Below are positions 45,860-52,655 of a stretch of DNA of 64,000 nucleotides, in pieces. The stretch is from Chitinophagales bacterium (GTDB taxonomy: Bacteria; Bacteroidota; Bacteroidia; Chitinophagales; Saprospiraceae). The notes beneath the pieces are model-generated. The model was not told the origin of the DNA and ran no database searches. It saw nothing but the letters and a program-made list of their open reading frames with translations. Both the position numbers and the translations under genes were made by a program. The DNA lies in contig JAFLBP010000023.1 of NCBI GenBank assembly GCA_017303875.1, positions 1 to 64,000 on the forward strand. Reading direction: 5' to 3'. The first letter of the stretch is position 1; the number at the start of each line of letters is the position of its first letter.

Positions 45860-47026
45860 TACGATACGTTACGACAACATTACCGGGATCAATTTCAAGG
45901 CGAACCGGATTTGTGTGTGCGCGCACCCGGGCGCATTAACCTCATTGGCGAACACACCGATTACAATGAGGGTTTTGTATTGCCGGCGGCCATAGACAAA
46001 TCGGTTTATTTTGCGGTGGGGGCGCGGACGGATACCCGCTGTCACTTTTTTGCGCTGGATTTAGGCGCGCATTTCAGTGCCGATTTGCAGGCGTTGCAAC
46101 GCAGTGATACCCATCCCTGGGCCAATTACCTGATGGGTGTGTTGCAGCAGCTTCAGGAGACCTATCCCGAAACGGCGGCCCAAATGCAGGGGATAAACCT
46201 TGTTTTTGCGGCAGATTTGCCCAGCGGCGCGGGCTTGTCCTCTTCGGCGGCCATAGAAAACGGCGTCGGGTTTGCGGTCAATGAACTGTTTGGCCTTGGC
46301 TTGAGCCGGATGCAGCTCCTGCAAATTTCCCGGCAGGCCGAAAACCGTTTTGTGGGCATGAACTGCGGTATCATGGACATGTTTGTCTCCATGATGGGGC
46401 AGGAAAATCAGTTCCTGAAAATAGATTGCCGCGACCTCAGTTTTGAATACATCCCCTTTGAGGCACCCGATATGCGCCTCGTGCTGTGCGATACCACGGT
46501 GAAACACGCCCTCGTGGATTCGGAGTACAACACCCGCCGCGCAGAATGCGAAGAGGGCGTGGATTTGCTGCGCGCCTTCGATCCGACGATCCGGCATTTG
46601 CGCGAAGTATCCTTGTCCCTGTTGGAGTTGCATCGGGCCGACCTGCGTCCGGTGGTATACCGGCGTTGCCTGTATGTAATTGAAGAAATTGCGCGGGTAG
46701 AAGCCGCTTGTCAGGCCCTGCAAAACCAGGATTTTGCCGAGCTGGGCCGACTGATGTACGCCACGCATGCGGGTTTGAGCGGCTTGTATGAAGTCAGTTG
46801 TCCGGAGCTGGATTTTTTAGTCGCCTTCGCACGCGAGCGCGCAGGTGTGCTGGGCGCCCGCATGATGGGCGGCGGCTTTGGCGGTTGCACCCTCAACCTG
46901 CTCTATGCGGCTGATGTAGAAGGGTTTATCCTGCAAGCCAAGATTGCCTTTCAGGCGCGTTTTGGCAAAGATATGCCATGTTATGTGGTTCGGCCGGGCA
47001 GCGGAGTAGCGATGAGCGATGAATGA
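45857..47026 (+). CDS. galK: Galactokinase
   Basis: Phosphorylates galactose to galactose-1-phosphate (Leloir pathway). From ATG 45857 it has 389 residues, the normal length. GHMP-kinase motifs: RAPGRINLIGEHTDYNEG near the N-terminus, the ATP-binding loop LPSGAGLSSSAAIENG, and GARMMGGGFGGCTLNLL at the C-terminal side; MNCGIMDMFVSMMG holds the catalytic Asp region. An upstream ATG at 45800 would read through hairpin sequence and is rejected. The final residues MSDE and the stop are encoded by GATGA-type heptads. Confidence 0.96.
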   Translation: MYDTLRQHYRDQFQGEPDLCVRAPGRINLIGEHTDYNEGFVLPAAIDKSVYFAVGARTDTRCHFFALDLGAHFSADLQALQRSDTHPWANYLMGVLQQLQETYPETAAQMQGINLVFAADLPSGAGLSSSAAIENGVGFAVNELFGLGLSRMQLLQISRQAENRFVGMNCGIMDMFVSMMGQENQFLKIDCRDLSFEYIPFEAPDMRLVLCDTTVKHALVDSEYNTRRAECEEGVDLLRAFDPTIRHLREVSLSLLELHRADLRPVVYRRCLYVIEEIARVEAACQALQNQDFAELGRLMYATHAGLSGLYEVSCPELDFLVAFARERAGVLGARMMGGGFGGCTLNLLYAADVEGFILQAKIAFQARFGKDMPCYVVRPGSGVAMSDE

Positions 47027-47075
47027 TGAGCGATGAGTGATGAGTGATGAGCGATGAATGATGAATGATGAATAA
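47022..47075 (+). repeat. Heptad repeat tract (NNGATGA) at the end of galK
   Basis: Units run GCGATGA, GCGATGA, ATGATGA, GCGATGA, GTGATGA, GTGATGA, GCGATGA, ATGATGA, ATGATGA. The galK TGA (47024-47026) is in the tract. Confidence 0.85.
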
Positions 47076-47091
47076 ATTTTGACACTGTTTT

Positions 47092-47172
47092 CCGCAGATT
47101 TGCGCGAATTTTCTAGCTGATTTCGCAGAAATAATCTGCGCGATCTGCGAGTAAATCTGCGCAAATCTGCGG
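47092..47172. repeat. Inverted repeat between convergent genes
   Basis: CCGCAGATTTGCGC (47092-47105) is complementary to 47159-47172. ATCTGCG words fill the loop. The 35098-35159 inverted repeat is made of similar words. Confidence 0.7.
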
Positions 47173-47195
47173 GAAATATAACGCTACCGGGCGTT

Positions 47196-48263
47196 TTAGA
47201 ATTCAAGTGTTACATGAATGACAATTCCCAATTGTGTTACAATGTACAGATTGTCTTCTGCCAGTAAGGTTTGTTCAATAAACAGGCTTGTGCCCTTGGG
47301 TGTAACTTTGGGTAAAAACTTACGTTCGTGAATACTATTTGTTTGCGTATTATAAATAATTACCTCAAAATCTTTTTTGCTGGAACCAAAAACCTGAGCA
47401 ATAAAGATTAAAAAATGATCTTTTACCTGAGTATATTGCTCAAAGATTCGAGTTTGAGGAGACTTTGGAAATTCTATATTTATAGGATTCTCGGTGTATT
47501 CATGATTTTCAAGCGTATAAACAACCAGCTTGTTATTGTATTCTGTATCAATTGAGTAAAGTATGCCATTTTTTTGAAGTATATGTCCCCGAAAGGAAGA
47601 ATAATGAACCGCTAGTGTTTTCAGGTTGACAATACATACATTTCTTTTGTTTGTTCCATGATAATGGAAAACAACATACTCGTTGTGGCCAGTAATATTG
47701 TTCCGGTTTATTGCAACATATCCTCCCAATGCTGGGTTTTCACGTTGATAATCAGGCAAAAACGTATTTAAGACCTCATTGCATAAACCTATTTTAACCG
47801 CTAAACATCTATCATCTTCACAAGGGCAACAAAAACAAATATCGTCGTATATCCAAATTGGTTTAACTCCATTCACAGTACAATATGGTTCAATTCCATT
47901 AACCAATGAAACTGAGCAAATAATACGCTCATTTGAGCCATGATGGGATAAGTAACCCAATAACAAACCATCACGAATCTGGAGGGGTACAAACCCCTTG
48001 GTCTCAATATCTTTTAACTTTTGACCTGTCATTAAATCAAAAAAAGATACTTGTTTTCCAGGATGAACCGTAGCGATCACATCATCGCTGATACCCCAAA
48101 AGCTATGAAAATTTATGTGCTCAAACTCACATAAAAATTCAAAAGCATAGTTAAATACCTTCATCTTCTTTTGTGCCAAAATGAAGCAAAAAAGTTTGTT
48201 TTGATAAAGATGAATACTTGCTATTTCACTTTCTGCTGTGGCAGTTGCATCAACGATTTTCAT
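47196..48263 (-). CDS. AT-rich hypothetical protein, probable beta-propeller
   Basis: A 355-residue protein without signal peptide. It has alternating short strands at regular spacing (NKLFCFILAQKKMKVFNY, DVIATVHPGKQVSFFDLMTGQKL, EYVVFHYHGTNKRNVCIVNLKTLAVHYS, NGILYSIDTEYNNKLVVYTLENHEY, DFEVIIYNTQTNSIHERKFLP) like WD40/quinoprotein propeller blades. No family is recognised. The gene is much more AT-rich than its neighbours, which suggests acquisition. An isolated cytoplasmic propeller could be a binding or immunity protein, which is speculation. Confidence 0.5.
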   Translation of the reverse strand: MKIVDATATAESEIASIHLYQNKLFCFILAQKKMKVFNYAFEFLCEFEHINFHSFWGISDDVIATVHPGKQVSFFDLMTGQKLKDIETKGFVPLQIRDGLLLGYLSHHGSNERIICSVSLVNGIEPYCTVNGVKPIWIYDDICFCCPCEDDRCLAVKIGLCNEVLNTFLPDYQRENPALGGYVAINRNNITGHNEYVVFHYHGTNKRNVCIVNLKTLAVHYSSFRGHILQKNGILYSIDTEYNNKLVVYTLENHEYTENPINIEFPKSPQTRIFEQYTQVKDHFLIFIAQVFGSSKKDFEVIIYNTQTNSIHERKFLPKVTPKGTSLFIEQTLLAEDNLYIVTQLGIVIHVTLEF

Positions 48264-48346
48264 GTCTCTGTTTTTGAGTAGTATTCAGGTGCATTTGAAT
48301 GGCGAAAATACAACTTAATAGGTGCATTGAGCAAGAGCATTTTTCT

Positions 48347-48555
48347 CACAGATGTTACACAGATGTTACACAGATGCTACACAGAAATTTGATTATCAGT
48401 AAAATGTGTTCATCTGTTATCGGACGACTCTCAGTCGTCAGATAACTATTCTGAGTGTATTTATTTGTCTGACGACGGAAAGTCGTCCGACAAAGTGAAG
48501 CCCCCAGTCGTCAGATAACTATTCTAAACGTATATATTTGTCTGACGACAGAAAG
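48347..48555. repeat. REP-D block: 11-nt repeats and GTCGTC palindromes
   Basis: Three ACACAGATGTT-type 11-mers (48347-48385) are followed by GACGACT-CTC-AGTCGTC. A unit of about 50 nt (AGTCGTCAGATAACTATTCT ... TTTGTCTGACGAC) occurs twice, at 48432-48485 and 48507-48555. The second unit stops abruptly at REP-A copy 7. Confidence 0.8.
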
Positions 48556-48580
48556 TTACGAGGTGGAACTTCGCGCCAGC
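48556..48580 (-). repeat. REP-A copy 7 (hairpin 1, inverted)
   Basis: ACGAGGT-GGA-ACTTCGCGCCAGC, reverse oriented. It interrupts the second REP-D unit. Confidence 0.75.
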
Positions 48581-48613
48581 AGAGTGGAACGGCACATTTC
48601 AGTAAGTTCGTTC

Positions 48614-48663
48614 GGGTAGAACCCGAGGGATTGTATGTCACGAAGTGGAACTTCGCGCCAGCG
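48614..48663 (-). repeat. REP-A copy 8 (both hairpins, inverted)
   Basis: CGGGT-AGA-ACCCG is followed after ~19 nt by CGAAGT-GGA-ACTTCG and the GCGCCAGC arm. With copy 7 it forms a direct pair 58 nt apart. Confidence 0.85.
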
Positions 48664-48670
48664 GAATAAA

Positions 48671-48760
48671 TTTTTGCTACGCAAAAATCAAAAATTCAAC
48701 ATTCACTCCGCATTCCGCACTCCGCAACCCTCCCTGACCCTCCCTGCGAGGGAGGAAAAA
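48671..48760 (-). repeat. Composite 3' element after trmN6
   Basis: It contains hairpin TTTTTGC-TAC-GCAAAAA, the word TTCAACATTC, CGCATTC-type heptads and the hairpin CCTCCCT-GCG-AGGGAGG. The same parts in the same order occur at 51680-51800. The remainder of interval 48264-48768 holds only the repeats listed. Confidence 0.6.
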
Positions 48761-48768
48761 TTCCGCAT

Positions 48769-49470
48769 TCAAAAAAACGCCTCCACCATCCCCTCGTATT
48801 CCGTCGTCTTCACGCCCGCCGCTTCAAATAACAACAGTTCATTTTTTTCCCAGGCGTACGGACTCCGGCTCAAACCCAGCAAGGCCCGTTCGGGCGCTTT
48901 GTGCGGGAGCGTGCGCACGCTCGTCCAGCGATTACAGTACAGCCCCAGGGTACAGGCCAGCTCGCAGAAACCCTGCGCCTCACTCAGGGGCAGGATGAGC
49001 GAAAATTGCCCGCGCGCACTCAACAAAAGTCGCACGGCCTCCAGCAAAGCCGCAAAGTCCAGACCCGCAGCAGTGGAGCGTGCCACACGGCGATCCGCAT
49101 CGGGCGCAAACACACGCTCGGAAAAGTAAGGCGGATTGGAAATGATGCAGTCGAACGCCTGCGCCGGGGCGTAAGTGCGTATGTTGGCCTCCTCCACGAA
49201 GACCCGATCGGCCCAGGGCGAAGCAGCGGCGTTGCCCCGGGCGCAGGCCGCCGAGCCGGGATGTATCTCTATGGCCCGGACGGGCGCCGGACAACGCTGC
49301 GCCAGCATCAAAGCCAGCACGCCGGTGCCCGTGCCGATGTCGAGGCAGTGGCGCGTCCCCTCCGGAATGGCCGCCCAGGCGCCCAGCAGCACGCTGTCGG
49401 CCCCGAGGGGATGTGCTACGCCGTCCTGCCGGACGCTAAATTTTCTGAAATGGAAGGGTGCGGAGGCCAT
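48769..49470 (-). CDS. trmN6: tRNA1(Val) (adenine37-N6)-methyltransferase
   Basis: A class I SAM-dependent methyltransferase, 233 residues. It begins FHFRKFSVRQDGVAHPLGADSVLLGAWA, the usual YfiC/TrmN6 opening. Motif I is DIGTGTGVLALML (44-56), and the catalytic motif NPPY is at 112-115, followed by FSERV. It modifies A37 of tRNA-Val(1) to m6A. Its start codon lies 35 nt inside the upstream phospholipase-like gene, and the conserved N-terminus leaves no later start, so the overlap is real and suggests coupling. Confidence 0.92.
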   Translation of the reverse strand: MASAPFHFRKFSVRQDGVAHPLGADSVLLGAWAAIPEGTRHCLDIGTGTGVLALMLAQRCPAPVRAIEIHPGSAACARGNAAASPWADRVFVEEANIRTYAPAQAFDCIISNPPYFSERVFAPDADRRVARSTAAGLDFAALLEAVRLLLSARGQFSLILPLSEAQGFCELACTLGLYCNRWTSVRTLPHKAPERALLGLSRSPYAWEKNELLLFEAAGVKTTEYEGMVEAFF

Positions 49471-51607
49471 TGGCAGTCAGTACTTGTACCCGATACGCAC
49501 CGGCGGGCAGTGCCGCTGTTTCCAGCCGCGCCGTGCCTTCGCCGTTCCAGGCCTGGCGCAGCCACACACGGCCCAGCAGGTCGAGCACGCGCAGCTCGCC
49601 CGCAGGCGCGTCGTGCAGGAGCAGGTAGCCTTGTGCGGGGTTCGGACTGAGGCGCAGGGCCTCCAAAGCCTCGGCTTCGGCGGTGGGTGTGGTGTTTTCT
49701 ACCCAGCGGCGCTCAAATTCAGCTTTGAACAGGCGCGCAATGGCTTCGTTGTGGAAAATAAGCGTGTTTTCGTCGTTGCTGTTTTCGGCGCTCGACGACC
49801 AGTTGTGCGAGCCACTCAGCACGGTAGGGTTGGAAGCCGGCGCGAGGGCGTCCACGACCACGTATTTGTGGTGCAGGGTATTGGCTACGGTGTGGCGTTG
49901 TACGTTCACACCGCCGTCAATGAGTTTTTGAAATTCCGCGCCCTGATCGGTGGTGTTTTCGATAAGGCCGCGCACCTGGCTGCCGGCATTTACCTCGGCG
50001 ATAAGGGCGTCGGCGGGTTCGTCGCGGGTGAAGGTGAGCAGGGCGAAGAGGGCTTCTTCGTCGGCGGTGTTGATGGTTTGCGCGATGCGCTGGGTTACGC
50101 CGTCTGAGGGGGAAAAATACTGCTCGACAGCTGCGCCGCCGATGATGAACTGGTGGGGTGTGTTGTCGCGTTTGCTGCTGCCGAATTTGGCTAAGGCGGG
50201 GTTGGGCTGATCGCCCGTGCCACCCCACATTTCATCAATTTCGAGGGTGTAGGCGCGGGCCAGCGACTGGTCTTGTACAAAAATGAGGTTGTTGTAATCG
50301 TCAAAAATATTCGCGGTGCTCCAGTTGAGCGAGCCGCCCATTACCCAGGCTTTGTTCGTCAGTCCGGCGTCAATGACCATGAATTTGTTGTGCATGAGGT
50401 TGAATTCGTTGCCGTAAATGACCGGGAAAGTGGGTGGGGGCATAAGTGCCGGACTGCCGCCGTTCACTGCCGCCACGTAGCGGATGCGCACGCCGCGCGC
50501 GCGGGCAGCTTCAAGGGCGCTGGTAATGCCGGGCTGGTCGTTGTTGTACATGGCCACATCTATTGTTTGTTCGGCCGCGTCAATGCGCTCAATGATGGCT
50601 GCCACGCAGGTCTGCGGGTTTTGTCCGGAAGGCGCCAAGCTGCCCACAAAACCCGGATCAACGGGGTGGGTGAAATAGATTTTTACCTCGCCGCTCGACA
50701 GTGAGCGGGTAGCGAAAGGCCGCACTTCGGTGCTGATGGTGTCGTTGTTGTGCACGGCAATGGCTTGCGCCCAGTAAATGCGTCCGGCTTCGAGGCCCGT
50801 AATCGGGAAATTACTGATGCCTGCGCCGCTGCCGGCAGTCAGGGTGGTGGCGCCGCTCAGGTCGGGCGAACTGTTCCAGCGGATGAAATGCGAGCCGCTT
50901 TGGTTGGCCGTCCAGCTGAGTTTAAAACCCGTGGTTTGAATGTCCGATTGTTCGAGGCTTTGGGTAAAATAGAAACAGGGATTGGCGGTAAAATCCGTTG
51001 TGGCGCGGGGCAGCAATTGAAAACCGTTGAAATCGGATAAAATGCAGGTGAGGTTGATGGTGCCTGCAGGAATGCCCGTGCCGAGCAGCGGGTGGTTGCT
51101 GCGGACGAATACTTTGCCCGCCTGACCGTTGACGTCCAAGACATTGTACACGCCCTGGGTGGTAAATTGTCCGCCGCCATTTTCAAAGTTAACACATTCA
51201 AAACGAATGAGTTGTCCTTCGTAATTGTCGGATAAATCGCTGATGGTAATGGTTTTGGGCTGGGGCAGGGGTATGTTGCTGGCCAGGATTTGATAGGCGC
51301 TGATGGGGCTGATTTCCAGCAGGCCGTTGAACACCAGCAATTGGCCGGTCACTTCGATGCTGTCGCCTGATTTAACGGCCGTATCGAAGCCTTGTACGGA
51401 GCCGGTGCCGGGGAATGCGCCGATGCCGGCGCTGCCGTCCTGCATATAGCGAATGCGGCCGAGTTCGGCGCCGTTGGTCACCACGCCGCGCACGGTAACG
51501 GTGCTGCCGGCGGGCAGTGCCCGCGCTGCGGCGATGGAAATGACCTGAGCGTTCAGCAGCGCGGTGAAGCTACAGAGGAAGAGAGAGAGTAGAAGTTTAT
51601 ATTGCAC
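49436..51607 (-). CDS. Secreted phospholipase D-like protein with T9SS type A tail
   Basis: A 723-residue protein. Signal peptide (MQYKLLLSLFLCSFTALLNAQ), an OB-like domain at ~20-115 (PAGSTVTVRGVVTNGAELGRIRYMQDGSAGIGAF), an FN3-like region at ~215-305, then a PLD region with two HxK(x)4D motifs: HNKFMVID (about 404-411) and HHKYVVVD (about 577-584). The last ~75 residues are a Por-type tail (LRLSPNPAQGYLLLHD, LRVLDLLGRVWLRQ, LPAGAYRVQVL). PLD-superfamily enzymes cleave phosphodiester bonds of phospholipids or nucleic acids. Similar secreted OB plus PLD proteins may be nucleases, so the substrate is open. Confidence 0.88.
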   Translation of the reverse strand: MQYKLLLSLFLCSFTALLNAQVISIAAARALPAGSTVTVRGVVTNGAELGRIRYMQDGSAGIGAFPGTGSVQGFDTAVKSGDSIEVTGQLLVFNGLLEISPISAYQILASNIPLPQPKTITISDLSDNYEGQLIRFECVNFENGGGQFTTQGVYNVLDVNGQAGKVFVRSNHPLLGTGIPAGTINLTCILSDFNGFQLLPRATTDFTANPCFYFTQSLEQSDIQTTGFKLSWTANQSGSHFIRWNSSPDLSGATTLTAGSGAGISNFPITGLEAGRIYWAQAIAVHNNDTISTEVRPFATRSLSSGEVKIYFTHPVDPGFVGSLAPSGQNPQTCVAAIIERIDAAEQTIDVAMYNNDQPGITSALEAARARGVRIRYVAAVNGGSPALMPPPTFPVIYGNEFNLMHNKFMVIDAGLTNKAWVMGGSLNWSTANIFDDYNNLIFVQDQSLARAYTLEIDEMWGGTGDQPNPALAKFGSSKRDNTPHQFIIGGAAVEQYFSPSDGVTQRIAQTINTADEEALFALLTFTRDEPADALIAEVNAGSQVRGLIENTTDQGAEFQKLIDGGVNVQRHTVANTLHHKYVVVDALAPASNPTVLSGSHNWSSSAENSNDENTLIFHNEAIARLFKAEFERRWVENTTPTAEAEALEALRLSPNPAQGYLLLHDAPAGELRVLDLLGRVWLRQAWNGEGTARLETAALPAGAYRVQVLTANGLRTLPFQKI

Positions 51608-51643
51608 GATGGTAAGAGTTTTTGTAACGATAAACGATGATTT

Positions 51644-51795
51644 TGAATGCGGAATGCGGAGTTCGGAATGCGGAATTGATTTTGAATTTTGAATGTTTAA
51701 TTTTGGATTTTGCTACGCAAAATAATTTTTTTCCGCATTCCGCATTCCGCATTCCGCATTCCGCAACCCACCCCGGCCCTCCCTGAAGGGAAGGA
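51644..51795. repeat. GAATGCG heptad inverted repeat and composite 3' element
   Basis: The left part (51644-51676) has heptads GAATGCG, GAGTTCG, GAATTGA. The right part (51731-51766) has the complement CGCATTC four times or more. In between is ATTTTGC-TAC-GCAAAAT, and after it comes CCCTCCCTGAAGGG. It lies between the PLD gene start and the yggS end. Confidence 0.75.
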
Positions 51796-51800
51796 GCGAT

Positions 51801-52451
51801 TCATCTTGCTCCAAAAAGCAGCGTCCCGATCCGGAGCATGGTGCTGCCTTCTTCGAGCGCCAGCTCCCAGTCGCCGGACATGCCCATCGAGATTTCCCGG
51901 AAATGCGGCGCCTGAGCAAAATAATGCTTGCGCAGGGTATCAAAAATGCCTTTAAGGGTTTGAAATTCCCGGCGCACCAGTGTCATATCATCCGAAAAAG
52001 AAGCCATGCCCATTACGCCGCAGAGGCGGATATGTTGCAGGTTTTGGTATTCCGGACTGTCGAGCAGGGCGCGGGCTTCCGCCTCGTCGAGGCCGAATTT
52101 GCTTTCTTCCTGCGCGATATGGAATTGCAGCAGGCAATCAATTACCCGGCCATTTTTGGCGGCTTGTTTGTCAATTTCCTGAAGCAATTTGAGGCTGTCG
52201 ACCGAATGAATCATGCGCACAAAGGGCGCGATGAATTTTACTTTATTGGTCTGCAAATGGCCAATCAGGTGCCAATCTATGTCTTTTGGCAGCGCTTCCT
52301 GCTTTTCCAGCATCTCCTGTACGCGATTTTCGCCGAAAGCGCGTTGGCCTTGTTCGTAAAGGGCCAGAACGCTTTGCGGTGGATGCGTTTTGGACACGGC
52401 AATCAAGGCCGCGCCTGCTGCTTCAATTTTTGTGCGTATTTGCGAATACAT
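51801..52451 (-). CDS. yggS: YggS/PLPBP family pyridoxal-phosphate homeostasis protein
   Basis: A 216-residue fold-type III PLP-binding protein. The PLP lysine is K21 in IAVSKTHPP. Further family motifs: AFGENRVQEMLEKQEAL, WHLIGHLQTNKVKFI, HSVDSLKLLQEID, CGVMGMAS, and the phosphate-binding end REISMGMSGDWELALEEGSTMLRIGTLLFG. It regulates the vitamin B6 pool and branched amino-acid metabolism in other bacteria. The N-terminus is already short, so the ATG at 52451 must be right, although a -7 box ends only 4 nt upstream. Confidence 0.96.
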   Translation of the reverse strand: MYSQIRTKIEAAGAALIAVSKTHPPQSVLALYEQGQRAFGENRVQEMLEKQEALPKDIDWHLIGHLQTNKVKFIAPFVRMIHSVDSLKLLQEIDKQAAKNGRVIDCLLQFHIAQEESKFGLDEAEARALLDSPEYQNLQHIRLCGVMGMASFSDDMTLVRREFQTLKGIFDTLRKHYFAQAPHFREISMGMSGDWELALEEGSTMLRIGTLLFGAR

Positions 52452-52455
52452 GCAA

Positions 52456-52463
52456 CAAAGGTA
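52456..52463 (-). promoter_or_regulatory. -7 element directly before yggS
   Basis: The minus strand reads TACCTTTG followed by TTGC and the ATG, indicating a leaderless transcript. Confidence 0.6.
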
Positions 52464-52610
52464 GGGCAGAATTTACAGATAAAGGGAATTTGCGGAATTG
52501 TGAAATTGTGAACAAATAGCAGAAGTCCCTGGATTTTGAGTTTTCTCCGGCGCCGAAAAGGAGATTTCCGCACATCTGCTGCAAATGCTAAAATCCTGTA
52601 AATTCTGATT

Positions 52611-52618
52611 TACCTTTG
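52611..52618 (+). promoter_or_regulatory. -7 element of the giant adhesin gene
   Basis: TACCTTTG, 38 nt before the ATG. It is preceded by AAATTCTGATT, closely matching the sequence before 37202. Confidence 0.5.
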
Positions 52619-52655
52619 CTCTCCCATCACCGATCACTTTTTATAATCTTCTTCC

